Shown here in pieces: positions 25,592-35,102 of a stretch of DNA of 64,000 nt. This DNA is from GCA-002726655 sp046582185 (lineage in GTDB: Bacteria > Pseudomonadota > Gammaproteobacteria > Pseudomonadales > Azotimanducaceae). A program made the translations under genes and the position numbers. Location of the stretch: positions 21,140 to 85,139 of the forward strand of contig JAYGEX010000034.1 of assembly GCA_046582185.1 (NCBI GenBank). Direction: 5' to 3'. The notes beneath the pieces are model-generated. The model was not told the DNA's origin. It ran no database searches and saw only the letters and a program-made list of their open reading frames with translations. The stretch's first letter is position 1, and every line of letters begins with the position of its first letter.

Positions 25592-27734
25592 GGTCATCAC
25601 CATTGCCCTGGTTGGCAATCCCAATTGTGGAAAGACGACGCTGTTTAATGACCTGACCGGTGCACATCAAAAGGTGGGTAATTGGCCGGGCGTTACGGTG
25701 GAACGAAAGTCCGGTACTTTTTCGCTTCGCCTTGAAAATGGCGACAGTCAGCAGGTAGAGCTTGTTGACCTGCCAGGCATTTATTCGCTCGAGCAAGAGT
25801 ATCTGGGCATTGATGAGCAGATTGCCAGAGAATATCTTGACGAAGGCGATATTGATCTGATGATCAACATCGTTGATGCAAGTAATTTGCAGCGTAACCT
25901 GATACTAACGCAGCAACTGCTGGAAACAGGTATACCCACTGTTGTGGCGTTGAATATGCTTGATGTTGCCCGACAGCAAGGCGTCGAAATCGATGCCCAG
26001 TCCCTATCATCTCGCTTGAACGTTCCGGTTGCACCTATCATTGCCTCACATGGAACCGGCATCGCTTATCTGCGAGAGATTATCTCCAGGCCCCAGTCCG
26101 CGTCGAGTACGCAGCCTCTATCTGAAAATAGTCGCGATGGAAATACAGCAGAGACAGTCGGCGAAAAGCTGGTCAAACGTTACCACCGCGCTGAGCGGCT
26201 GACCGATGGTGTAGTGGTGATGACACCGGTTGCACATACTCCCACGGAGAGAATAGACCGCTGGGTGCTGAACAAGTGGCTCGGCATACCATTTTTCCTG
26301 GCCATGATGTACCTGATGTTTACCGTTGCGATTAACATGGGTGCAGTGTTTATCGACTTCTTTGACATCCTGTTTGGTGCGATTTTTGTCGAAGGTACGC
26401 GGGTAGTCCTGGACTCAATGTCAGTCCCTGTCTGGATTACCGTCTTGCTTAGTGACGGACTCGGCGGTGGTATCCAGCTGGTGGCAACGTTTATTCCTGT
26501 GATTGGTTTTCTGTTCCTGTGTTTATCTATCCTGGAAGATTCTGGTTATATGGCGCGCGCGGCATTTGTGGTTGATCGGCTGATGAGCAGCCTTGGGCTG
26601 CCAGGTAGCGCGTTTGTGCCGCTTATCGTCGGCTTTGGATGTAACGTGCCTTCTATTATGGCGGCCCGCAGTCTCGGTCGTGACAGTGATAGATTGCTGA
26701 CCATCGCTATGGCACCCTTTATGTCATGCGGAGCAAGGTTGACTGTGTATGCCCTTTTTGCAGCTGCTTTTTTCCCGACTAATGGACAAAATGTCGTATT
26801 TTTCCTGTACCTTCTGGGCATCGCGATGGCCGTTGCTACCGGTTGGATATTCCGCAAGCAGATATTTGATACGGAAGTAACACCGTCCTTTCAGGAGATG
26901 CCGGCATATCACATTCCTGTAGTGAGAAATATCCTGATCACGACCTGGTTCCGTTTGAAGAGTTTTGTATTTCGCGCCGGCAAGACCATTGTGCTCGTTG
27001 TTATCGGCTTGAGCTTTTTAAATTCCATTGATACGGAAGGCAATTTTGGCAATGAAGACAGTGAAGCTTCTGTACTCTCTGTTATTGGAAAAGGCCTTAC
27101 GCCAATTTTTGCACCCCTCGGTTTAAAGGAAGAAAACTGGGCTGCCACTGTGGGTTTGATTACCGGCCTGTTTGCCAAGGAAGCTGTGGTAGGAACGCTG
27201 GACGCGCTTTATAGCGGCCCGGCAAAGGATAGCGATGTGGAGCTTGATCTAATGGCCTCGATTGGTGAGGCTTTCACTTCCATTGCCGATAACGGGGCAG
27301 ATCTATTAGGCAGCCTGGGTGATCCGCTGGGCCTTAATATCGGCGATCTATCGGATTCTACGGTCGCAGCAGAAGCTCAGGGCGTCAATACCAATACGCT
27401 TACCAATATGGCATCGCTCTTCGGTGGACAGTTTGAGGCGTTTTGTTATCTGGTATTTGTATTGCTGTATTCACCATGTGTTGCGGTACTTGGTGCAATA
27501 ACCAAAGAGGCGGGGCTGCGCTGGATGATTTTGGTCTTTAGCTGGACTGTAGGGCTCGGTTATGTCACCGCAACGGTGATCTACCAGGTCGGCACCTTCA
27601 TGGAACACCCGCTGTTCTCCGGCCTGTGGATAGCAGGAAGTGCAATCTCGTTTCTATTTGTTGTCAGAAGCCTGAAAGTCATTGGTCGAAAATCACTTCC
27701 GGACAACCTGATTCCCATTGTTCAGCTCAGCTGA
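25572..27734 (+). CDS. feoB: Ferrous iron transport protein B
   Basis: 720 residues. The N-terminal G-protein domain has G1 GNPNCGKTT, G2 with GNWPGVTVER, G3 DLPGIYSL and G4 NMLD. It is followed by the transmembrane permease domain with paired Gate motifs (GCNVPSIMAARSL and the later FAKEAVVGTLD) and about ten membrane segments. It moves Fe2+ across the inner membrane. The start is GTG 25572 (TTG 25575 and GTG 25584 are also in frame); AGGAGG at 25554-25559 serves it. No FeoC follows. The last 42 bases overlap the convergent MFS gene. Confidence 0.95.
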   Translation: MLKAVSKVITIALVGNPNCGKTTLFNDLTGAHQKVGNWPGVTVERKSGTFSLRLENGDSQQVELVDLPGIYSLEQEYLGIDEQIAREYLDEGDIDLMINIVDASNLQRNLILTQQLLETGIPTVVALNMLDVARQQGVEIDAQSLSSRLNVPVAPIIASHGTGIAYLREIISRPQSASSTQPLSENSRDGNTAETVGEKLVKRYHRAERLTDGVVVMTPVAHTPTERIDRWVLNKWLGIPFFLAMMYLMFTVAINMGAVFIDFFDILFGAIFVEGTRVVLDSMSVPVWITVLLSDGLGGGIQLVATFIPVIGFLFLCLSILEDSGYMARAAFVVDRLMSSLGLPGSAFVPLIVGFGCNVPSIMAARSLGRDSDRLLTIAMAPFMSCGARLTVYALFAAAFFPTNGQNVVFFLYLLGIAMAVATGWIFRKQIFDTEVTPSFQEMPAYHIPVVRNILITTWFRLKSFVFRAGKTIVLVVIGLSFLNSIDTEGNFGNEDSEASVLSVIGKGLTPIFAPLGLKEENWAATVGLITGLFAKEAVVGTLDALYSGPAKDSDVELDLMASIGEAFTSIADNGADLLGSLGDPLGLNIGDLSDSTVAAEAQGVNTNTLTNMASLFGGQFEAFCYLVFVLLYSPCVAVLGAITKEAGLRWMILVFSWTVGLGYVTATVIYQVGTFMEHPLFSGLWIAGSAISFLFVVRSLKVIGRKSLPDNLIPIVQLS

Positions 27735-28991
27735 TGCCTTGGATGGATTGGGGATCCAGAGGATCATGAACGCAGAGACAAGATTGGCACTGGCGACAAT
27801 TAGAATTGCCCCATCGTAGTTCCCAACTACATCATAGTAGTAGGAAGTGGCCAGTGGTGCGGCGGCGGTTAACAGGATCGTAAATGGTAGCGCTGCGCTG
27901 CGAACGGCACCGATGTATCGACGGCCAAAGTATGAGGCCCAAATTACTTCCTGAAGGGGAATCATGCCGCCCCAGCCAAGCCCCAGCAGTGCAAACCCCA
28001 GGTACGTCCACAGTTGTGCATTTGATTGCACAGAAAAGACGATGATAAATAAGGAAATTGCCGTCAGGCCCGCACTTGTGGCGGCGAGAGGTTTCGCATC
28101 CAGGCCATCAATCAGCCAGCCCCATATTGGTTTAGACAGGAGTGCAGGTATAGAAGTTATTGTGATCATCATGGCTGCGGCGCTACGACTGTAGTTGGCG
28201 TCCGTCAGGAAGGGAATTGTTTGAATTAACATCACCTGGATGGTGATACTGAATAATCCGAAGGCGAGCACCAGCAGGTAAAAGGATGATGTCTTAAATG
28301 CTTCCAGCCGGGTGAGTGAGTTTTCATAATCAGCCATCGCCTTCGACGTCTTTCCCGCCAGGACGTCTTCGTCTGTTCTGCCGTCCGGGTGCAAACCGTA
28401 GTCTTCCGGCGTGCGGCGCATGACCAGCGCCGGAGGGATGGCAATGATAAGAGTCGAAATACTGAGAAATTGCCAAGCGAACCGCCATCCTTCCGCATCT
28501 ATGATGTAGGTGATTACTGGCACCAACAGCACACCGGCAAAAGAAACGCCCATCGCAGCAAAGGCGACGGCTCTGCCGCGGAAATCCACAAACCATTTCG
28601 CCAGGGTAACGTTAACCACGAGGTTTCCGATCAGTGCGGCGCCGACAGTTAAGATGACACCGTTGAGTACGATCCATTCCCACAAGGTTGTGAGATAGCT
28701 CGTGAGATATAACGCGACTGTCAGGATCAGTGTGCCAAATATCATAAATCGGCGTGCTCCGAGTCGGTCTACATGACTGCCGATGAAGAATCCCGTAAAC
28801 GCCATAAACACCTGGCCCAGTGTCCTTGGGATCGTAAATTCGGCGCGAGACCAGCCTAATTCCTCTGTCATCGGGATCATAAAAGGCCCGATGATGTAGT
28901 TCTGAACGCCTGCGGAAACAAATTGAGCAACAAAGGCGGCGGCAATTAACCAGTAGCCATAGAATATTGTATCGTTTCTTATCCTTTGCAT
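27693..28991 (-). CDS. MFS transporter, monocarboxylate / oxalate-formate antiporter-like
   Basis: 432 residues with about twelve membrane segments in two halves. Motif between segments 2 and 3: GSHVDRLGARRFM. The cytoplasmic central loop (RRTPEDYGLHPDGRTDEDV) contains the P-E-D-x-G-L-x-P-D-G signature common in MFS carriers of the monocarboxylate-porter type. Likely exports or imports an organic acid; substrate unknown. The 3' ends of this gene and feoB overlap by 42 bases, tail to tail. Confidence 0.86.
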   Translation of the reverse strand: MQRIRNDTIFYGYWLIAAAFVAQFVSAGVQNYIIGPFMIPMTEELGWSRAEFTIPRTLGQVFMAFTGFFIGSHVDRLGARRFMIFGTLILTVALYLTSYLTTLWEWIVLNGVILTVGAALIGNLVVNVTLAKWFVDFRGRAVAFAAMGVSFAGVLLVPVITYIIDAEGWRFAWQFLSISTLIIAIPPALVMRRTPEDYGLHPDGRTDEDVLAGKTSKAMADYENSLTRLEAFKTSSFYLLVLAFGLFSITIQVMLIQTIPFLTDANYSRSAAAMMITITSIPALLSKPIWGWLIDGLDAKPLAATSAGLTAISLFIIVFSVQSNAQLWTYLGFALLGLGWGGMIPLQEVIWASYFGRRYIGAVRSAALPFTILLTAAAPLATSYYYDVVGNYDGAILIVASANLVSAFMILWIPNPSKASAELNNGNQVVRK

Positions 28992-29149
28992 GATGGTCTA
29001 CTACTAAACTGCACTGGGAAGTGAATGCAGAATAATAGCAGCAATGCCATTTTTCTCAGGGAAATGTATGTCTATATTGATGGTGCAATTGACTTCACAT
29101 CAGCGAATCAAAGTGTAAAAATGACGCTTCATTTTTATTAGGTTCACGA

Positions 29150-30247
29150 GTGGACTATAGAACCAAGATTTCCCTGGCATTAGTGTCAGTCTCGCTCATC
29201 AGCATGGCGTTACTGGGTACTTTCGCATTTAAAACATCTGCCGAATTGTTACAGCAAATCTCTGTTCGGCAACTGGATGCGCTTGCCGAGAGCAAGAAAA
29301 GAGACCTGCTCAAGGTCTATGAAAGCTGGCAGCAAAAGTTGCGCCTGGTACGTAGTCGGCCACAGCTTCGGGATAGCCTGAAGGAGTATCTAATCAGCGG
29401 CGATCAGGATGCGCTGCACACGCTGACGCGTTTCGTGGAAGACGTAACTACCTCCGTCGATGAAGTTGATCGAATCACTGTCTTTGATGTTAACGGCAAG
29501 GAAATTGCGTCATTTGGACGGGCTTCGTTAGGACTGGAGCACAAGATTCCGGAGGAAGATGTACATTACATTGGGTCATTCCCGAACAAGCCCAATGGGC
29601 TACGTATTGTCTTAACCACGGCGATTACAGTTGACCGACAGATCATAGGTGGATTGGAATTCACAGTAGACGCTGCCGATCTTTTTAATGTAACCAGTGA
29701 CTACACAGGACTCGGCGAGTCTGGTGAGACTCTGGTTATAAAGTGGAAGGACGAAGATACCGCCATGGTGCTTAATCCCCTGCGCCACGATAAGAGCGGT
29801 AAATTTCGGGAGCAGGATCTATCCAGCATGACGGAAATTACCCGGGTAGCGGTGTCTGGAGAAGAAAAGATTCTCAGCAAAGACGTAAAAGACTATCGCG
29901 GCGTCAATGTCTGGGCCGCCTCAAGGTATCTTCAACCACTGGGTTGGGGTCTTATCGTCAAGGTGGATGCAGAGGAAGAAGAAAAACGCGTAGACATACT
30001 TGGCGAGGCCCTGTTTGATATTGCATTGGCATTATCGGCGTTTGCCATTATCGGTGGCACGATTTTAGGATTTCACCTTGCCAAGCCCATCCATGAGCTT
30101 ACGCTGGTGGTTGAAAAGATGCGCCACGGCAAAGACGTTCGAGTCAATACCAAGGGTGATGATGAAATCGCCTATCTCGGCGAAGTCCTGAATGAATTGA
30201 TGGATCATTTACACGCTGAAGAGAAAGACCAATCTACTGATGCTTGA
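29150..30247 (+). CDS. Membrane sensor with periplasmic Cache-like domain and HAMP but no output domain
   Basis: 365 residues starting at GTG. Transmembrane segment 1 is about residues 8-28; a large periplasmic region (about 30-280) has the sequence character of a double Cache domain (ESGETLVIKWKDEDTAMV, LQPLGWGLIVKVDAEE); segment 2 is about 285-307; a HAMP domain follows (KPIHELTLVVEKMRHGKDV, DDEIAYLGEVLNELMDHL). The protein ends a dozen residues after HAMP, with no kinase, cyclase or methyl-accepting domain. Its stop overlaps the start of the downstream exchanger by 8 bases, so the two are translated together. Ligand and mechanism are unknown. Confidence 0.8.
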   Translation: MDYRTKISLALVSVSLISMALLGTFAFKTSAELLQQISVRQLDALAESKKRDLLKVYESWQQKLRLVRSRPQLRDSLKEYLISGDQDALHTLTRFVEDVTTSVDEVDRITVFDVNGKEIASFGRASLGLEHKIPEEDVHYIGSFPNKPNGLRIVLTTAITVDRQIIGGLEFTVDAADLFNVTSDYTGLGESGETLVIKWKDEDTAMVLNPLRHDKSGKFREQDLSSMTEITRVAVSGEEKILSKDVKDYRGVNVWAASRYLQPLGWGLIVKVDAEEEEKRVDILGEALFDIALALSAFAIIGGTILGFHLAKPIHELTLVVEKMRHGKDVRVNTKGDDEIAYLGEVLNELMDHLHAEEKDQSTDA

Positions 30248-31190
30248 ATTTATAGACTTTCTCAAGCTGTTTGGCGGGTTTGTCTATCTACTCATGGGCG
30301 GTGAATTACTGGTAAGAGGCGCACTTGGGCTGGCAAGGGAAACCAAAATCCCGCCGGTCGTTGTGGGCATGACCGTGGTTGCCATGGGCACATCTGCCCC
30401 GGAACTCCTGGTCTCTACCTTCTCAGCCTTGTCCGGATACCCTGGCATTGCCATTGGCAATGTTGTCGGCAGCAATATCGCCAATGTACTTCTGGTTATT
30501 GGTGTTCCAGTTTTGATCTATCCTATCGCCACCAATCAGATTGGGCTGGCAAAACAGACAGGTCTTATGGTTGCCGTGTCATTCCTCTTGATTGTTCTGT
30601 GTCTGCTAGAACCCATTACATTCTGGGAAGGGGTGATGTTGGTTCTAATTCTTGTTTATTTCCTGGTTATGACGACGCGCGGCGCAGCAGTGATGCCTGG
30701 GCTTGATGACCCGGAAGAAGAGATGGATCAATCTGTTGGGCTGCCGTCTTATCCCAGTACCATTACCTTGCTTATCGTATTGGGCGCTATTAGCTTGCCG
30801 CTGGGTGCGAACCTGATTGTCGAAGGTGGCGTTGGCCTTGCGACTAACTGGGGGGTCTCCGAGGCTGTAATTGGCTTGAGCTTAATTGCTATAGGGACGT
30901 CATTGCCAGAACTGAGCACAACCGTCGTCGCAGCACTTCACAAGAGTTCCGATGTCGCCATTGGCAATGTGATCGGCAGTAACCTCTTTAACATCCTTGC
31001 CATTCTCGGTATCACTGCACTGTTGACTGACATCCCGGTTGATCCGCAATTTATTCGCTACGATTTGTGGGTAATGTTTGGCGTGGCTATCGTCCTTTGG
31101 ATTTACGTGTTGACCAAAAAGAGTATTGGCAAGTTCTCCGGCCTCGTTTTTCTGGCGGGATACTTCGGGTACCTATACTCTATTTATTAA
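30240..31190 (+). CDS. Calcium/sodium antiporter, CaCA family (YrbG-like)
   Basis: 316 residues, about ten membrane segments with two inverted alpha repeats. Repeat 1: VVAMGTSAPELLVS with GNVVGSNIANVL; repeat 2: LIAIGTSLPELSTT with GNVIGSNLFNIL. The Glu of G-T-S-x-P-E and the Asn of G-S-N-x-x-N form the ion-binding site in this family. It exchanges Na+ for Ca2+ across the inner membrane. The ATG overlaps the end of the Cache-HAMP gene by 8 bases, unusual for this transporter and suggestive of a regulatory or sensing partnership. Confidence 0.93.
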   Translation: MLEFIDFLKLFGGFVYLLMGGELLVRGALGLARETKIPPVVVGMTVVAMGTSAPELLVSTFSALSGYPGIAIGNVVGSNIANVLLVIGVPVLIYPIATNQIGLAKQTGLMVAVSFLLIVLCLLEPITFWEGVMLVLILVYFLVMTTRGAAVMPGLDDPEEEMDQSVGLPSYPSTITLLIVLGAISLPLGANLIVEGGVGLATNWGVSEAVIGLSLIAIGTSLPELSTTVVAALHKSSDVAIGNVIGSNLFNILAILGITALLTDIPVDPQFIRYDLWVMFGVAIVLWIYVLTKKSIGKFSGLVFLAGYFGYLYSIY

Positions 31191-31214
31191 GTCAACTATT
31201 AAGACGTAGTCATT

Positions 31215-32603
31215 ATGGTCGAATCAGAATCGGGTAACTCCAAACATCGCTTTACCAGTACAGCGGCAATCTCCATTGTCGTTGCCAATATGATAGGTAC
31301 TGGTGTATTCACCAGCCTCGGATTCCAACTGCTTGAGATCAGCTCGGTGTTTGTGCTGATGCTGCTCTGGCTTGTTGGTGGTATTGCAGCGCTCTGTGGT
31401 GCCTTGACCTATGCGGAACTTGGCGCCAACTTGCCGCGTTCCGGCGGTGAATATAATTTTCTGACGAGAATCTATCATCCTGCAGCTGGTTTTATTTCCG
31501 GCTGGATTTCAGCAACAGTTGGGTTTGCAGCACCCATCGCCCTGGCTGCAATGACCTTTGGCGCTTACCTGGCTGCATCAATCAATGGTGTCTCTGCGAC
31601 GGTTTCGGCTTGCTGCCTGGTAATAGCGCTAACAATTACACACTGTTTCTCCAGAAAGGCCAGCGGCGGTGCACAAGTCGTATTGACCATTCTTAAATTG
31701 ACATTGATTCTGGTGTTCTGCACGCTCGTTGCAATGCTCATCGATTCACCGCAACCAATCACATTACTGCCGCAAGCAGATGATATGGATCTTGTCTTTG
31801 GCGGTGCATTTGCAGTCTCGCTTATCTATGTGAATTACGCTTATACGGGCTGGAACGCGGCGACCTACATCATCGATGAATTAGATGACCCCCAGAGAAC
31901 TTTGCCGCGGGTTTTGTTCTTCGGTACTGCCCTGGTGTTAATTATCTATCTGGCACTTAATTTCATCTTCCTCTATGCGGCACCCATGGAGGCGATGGCA
32001 GGGAAAATTGAGATTGGCGTTATTGTTGCTGAGCACGCGTTCGGGGAAACCGGCGGTATGATCATGGGTATCATGCTGGCCATGTTGTTAATTTCGACGG
32101 TAAGCGCAATGGTAATTGCCGGGCCCAGAGTCCTGCTCGTCATTGGCCAAGACTTTTCGATTTTCAGGTTCCTGTCGCGCACAAATAGCAATGGCATTCC
32201 CACTGTCGCGATCATCAGCATTTGTACCCTGTCTCTGATTTTTATCCTGAGTTCGACCTTTGAGTCAATTCTTGTCTTCTCCGGCTTTATCATGGGCGTG
32301 AATACGCTGTTTTCAGTGTTTGGCGTATTCGTCATACGATGGCGCAAGATGAATATTGAAGGGGCGTACAAGACCTTTGGTTATCCCCTGACGCCTATTA
32401 TATATCTGGGCATCACGTTCTGGACGCTCGCCTACATCCTGATTGAACGCCCTGTAGAAGCATGGGGCGCTCTAGGTGTAATTGCTGTTGGACTTCTACT
32501 GTTCTTTATCTCAAAGAAATTGGAATCTGTCGGCGATCAATCTGTCGATCAATCTGTCAATCATGGGAAAGCAACTCCTTCGAAGGCGGAATTTTCTGAT
32601 TGA
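31215..32603 (+). CDS. APC-family amino acid permease
   Basis: 462 residues with about twelve membrane segments. The N-terminus has AAISIVVANMIGTGVFTSLGF, the substrate-binding G-x-G-(I/V)-F signature of segment 1, followed by AALCGALTYAELGANLPRSGGEYNFL. Likely a proton-coupled importer or an exchanger of amino acids; specificity not readable. Twenty-four bases after the CaCA antiporter, so possibly in its transcript. The C-terminal tail has a short DQSVDQSVNHG duplication. Confidence 0.9.
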   Translation: MVESESGNSKHRFTSTAAISIVVANMIGTGVFTSLGFQLLEISSVFVLMLLWLVGGIAALCGALTYAELGANLPRSGGEYNFLTRIYHPAAGFISGWISATVGFAAPIALAAMTFGAYLAASINGVSATVSACCLVIALTITHCFSRKASGGAQVVLTILKLTLILVFCTLVAMLIDSPQPITLLPQADDMDLVFGGAFAVSLIYVNYAYTGWNAATYIIDELDDPQRTLPRVLFFGTALVLIIYLALNFIFLYAAPMEAMAGKIEIGVIVAEHAFGETGGMIMGIMLAMLLISTVSAMVIAGPRVLLVIGQDFSIFRFLSRTNSNGIPTVAIISICTLSLIFILSSTFESILVFSGFIMGVNTLFSVFGVFVIRWRKMNIEGAYKTFGYPLTPIIYLGITFWTLAYILIERPVEAWGALGVIAVGLLLFFISKKLESVGDQSVDQSVNHGKATPSKAEFSD

Positions 32604-32630
32604 TAGGCCGACTTTGGAGAATCATTTATG

Positions 32631-33464
32631 TTAACCCAACTTTGGAAATCCGTGATCCCTAAAGCTAGCGCCTTCACCTAGCTTTTTTGCGCGATTCATC
32701 GGATGTACCTCGGGGCCTGATCCTATCTTTGCTATTCGCTCCATCGTATCTTTTGGTCGCCAGGCAACCGTAGCATCTTCACCGAAATATCGGAGCGATA
32801 GTGTATTGCGTGTTTTCCCGGCCATTGTTGGTGCGCCGCCGTGCAACATTGCAGGATGAAATATCACGATGTCTCCGGGCTCTACAGCAAAAGACACAAT
32901 CGGATAGTCGCGTCTAGCCTTCTCAATATCCGGGAGTCTGGGTAGATCGCCGGTGCCATATAAAGGAATGGTGTCATCTTTAGGGTCAAACTTTGAGCCA
33001 TCGTATAGAGTGCCGAGGTGTGAGCCCACAACAAATTCCAAAGACTCAAATTCATTCAGGGGTTCAAAGGGTATCCACACTACCGCCAGGTCGTTACCCT
33101 GGATTGGTAGATAAGGTAAATCCTGATGCCACGGTGTGCGCCTGGCGCTTTTCCCATCATCACCGCCGGTCTTTTTGAATATCTGTTCGTACATAAACCA
33201 AATGTTTGGTTTGGCCCAGAGCCGAGCAACGAGCATGGGTATTTTCGTCTCAGTGTTCACTGCGGTATACGCATCAAAGCAATACGGGTTGGCAAGATCA
33301 CCGTAGTATGAACCCGGAGTGCCAGGAATTAGTCGGCTGGCACCTTTGCCAGGGTTAGCCAGGGTCCATTCGAATGCGCCGCGAGCAATTTGGAGTTCGT
33401 GTGCGTTCAATGCCTGGGGAATATGGACGACCCCATCTTCGGCGAAGGTCTCTTGTAGGTTCAT
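32631..33464 (-). CDS. Phytanoyl-CoA dioxygenase (PhyH) family protein
   Basis: 277 residues. Fe(II)/2-oxoglutarate-dependent oxygenase. The metal triad is H113-x-D115 in PWHQDLPYLP and H208 in MLHGGAP; R219 in KTRNTLSLRYFG fits the 2-oxoglutarate-binding arginine. Substrate is not evident; many bacterial members hydroxylate small molecules rather than phytanoyl-CoA. The ATG follows directly on the TAA of the decayed FAD-oxidoreductase frame upstream, with GAGGA as shared ribosome site, so the two were once an operon. Confidence 0.9.
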   Translation of the reverse strand: MNLQETFAEDGVVHIPQALNAHELQIARGAFEWTLANPGKGASRLIPGTPGSYYGDLANPYCFDAYTAVNTETKIPMLVARLWAKPNIWFMYEQIFKKTGGDDGKSARRTPWHQDLPYLPIQGNDLAVVWIPFEPLNEFESLEFVVGSHLGTLYDGSKFDPKDDTIPLYGTGDLPRLPDIEKARRDYPIVSFAVEPGDIVIFHPAMLHGGAPTMAGKTRNTLSLRYFGEDATVAWRPKDTMERIAKIGSGPEVHPMNRAKKLGEGASFRDHGFPKLG

Positions 33465-34223
33465 TTACAGTTCCTCGGGATTAGCGTTCAACGCCGCTGG
33501 TTCGAGCAATGTGGACAACGGCTTTCTCATACTGCTGATGTTCGCGAGCATTAGTTGTGCGTCGACATTCTCTTCCGCCAGCGCCACAACCTTCATCATT
33601 ATCTCCACGGTCTCTTGTTCTTCCGTTGGGAAATCACCGCTTGTGACTTCCTGTGAAAAATCCGCCAGTGCCGCAAATAGCCAGGGCGCTCGCGTTTGTT
33701 CGAAGGCTGCTGAAAAGTAATCTCTCTAGATGCCATCAATGACAACTCCGGTAACTCGATTGCCTTCAGTCATGACGTCGCGCACCATCGTGGAATAAGG
33801 TGTCGTGATATTGCTTACCTGTTCAACGCGCCGTCGCAGACAGTGCTCCAACAAAATCCGCGTTTGGATGCGAGTGCTGGGAAATGCTGGCAGCGGTTTA
33901 GAGGGTTCTGGCTGAAAACGCATTAGATTATAGGATTTCCCCTCGGGACCATATGCGTAGAAACCTGCAGGCCCCGGTGATATCGCACCGTGAGAATCCA
34001 GCTCGTCATCAAAACCGGGAAACAGACTGCACATGATTTCAAGACCGCCAGGCAATATCCCGTGAAAGTTATTTGCTTGCGGCGTACCGTGCCTGATTTC
34101 TGGCGTGTCAGGTATAGCGTCTCGATCGATTAATACAACTTCGTCAAAATAGTCCGACAAAACCCGTGCCGTCACTAAACCACCCATGCCGCTGCCGATA
34201 ACAATAGACCGAGGGTACTTCAT
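33465..34223 (-). pseudogene. Decayed FAD-dependent oxidoreductase with internal deletion and in-frame TAG
   Basis: From ATG 34223 (AAGGAAG 6 bases upstream) the frame codes 165 residues of an FAD-binding domain: SIVIGSGMGGLVTARVL, an acidic strand end (VVLIDRD), and a central RIQTRILLEHCLRRR. The frame then meets TAG at 33726-33728, and beyond it the same frame stays open for 86 codons (DYFSAAFEQTRAPWLFAAL and a helical, acidic stretch) to TAA at 33465. The second half of the FAD domain and the substrate domain are missing between the two pieces, so I read it as a deletion product with a stop at the join. The downstream PhyH start abuts the final TAA, the remains of a coupled operon. Confidence 0.7.
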
Positions 34224-35102
34224 TGCTACTTCCTTGCATGTGCTTCTGAAGTTATCAGTATGCAGCTCCTTTGGATCAATACAACCCGAATTCATCGCCG
34301 GGAATAGTCATTTTGAGCCGCTATTCATCGCATGGGGTTCTTCTTCCCAGGATAATCACGGCGTTCAGGTCAGGACTATTCATTCGCTTGGTACGTCCCT
34401 AAAGGGTTCCATAGAGAAGTTAACTTGATGATGCTCATTCGAATAAACTGATTCAGATTTGAGAAAAAATAAGTAAATAGTCCACTATTCTCAGGAAGAG
34501 GTCGTGTGATGGTTATGCCGGCAACCTCACTGACCAGAACCTCGTGCTAACTCACGACTCACTGTGGGTTGACGACCTTCAATGGAATCTACGATCGCTC
34601 ATTGGCTGAAGCCGCTTATCTTTAGCACTGATAACTGGCACCTTTGTTCATAGCTTGGTTGTTGGTAGCTTCTCGTCATCGCTTCGTCTCTTGCCGGAGA
34701 AAAAGAGCAGGAGCTTACCGACAGCTAGCCTATTCTTCTATCGGGGTGATGATGCATTTCAGATCTAAATCCGCGAAAGTTTATCTGGGGGCAAGTAGAG
34801 TCTATAGAACTTCCGGTACCCGGCCTGATGATGCGATGAATTGCGTAAAATCTTTCGCAATAAGACCATTTTGTTCCGTTACAAATCGAATTGCAGCCAA
34901 GGGTGTGAGCATCTGGTATGGCGAAGAGCCTTGCCTCATAGACTTCAATCAGAGGTAGCCAACGGTATTTTTAAGCTGCGGTTGCGATCGCTCCAAGAGA
35001 ACACCCCGCTACGGTTTCGCAGAGAGTCAGGGTTACGCGTGAGTAAACTGTTGTTACCGTTCCTTATAGATTACAGTGTAGATGATTAATCAAGAGGCAG
35101 AC
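34224..35102. other. Intergenic region, no recognised gene
   Basis: About 880 bases between the FAD pseudogene and the amidohydrolase. Short open frames exist (for example 34644-34958 and 34841-35089 on the plus strand) but they show no familiar motif, no ribosome site, and mutually overlapping frames. Probably decayed DNA plus the promoter of the amidohydrolase. Confidence 0.5.

Noticed and set aside
34644..35089. Short plus-strand ORFs in the spacer before the amidohydrolase
   Set aside because: No motif, no ribosome site and overlapping frames; composition not protein-like.
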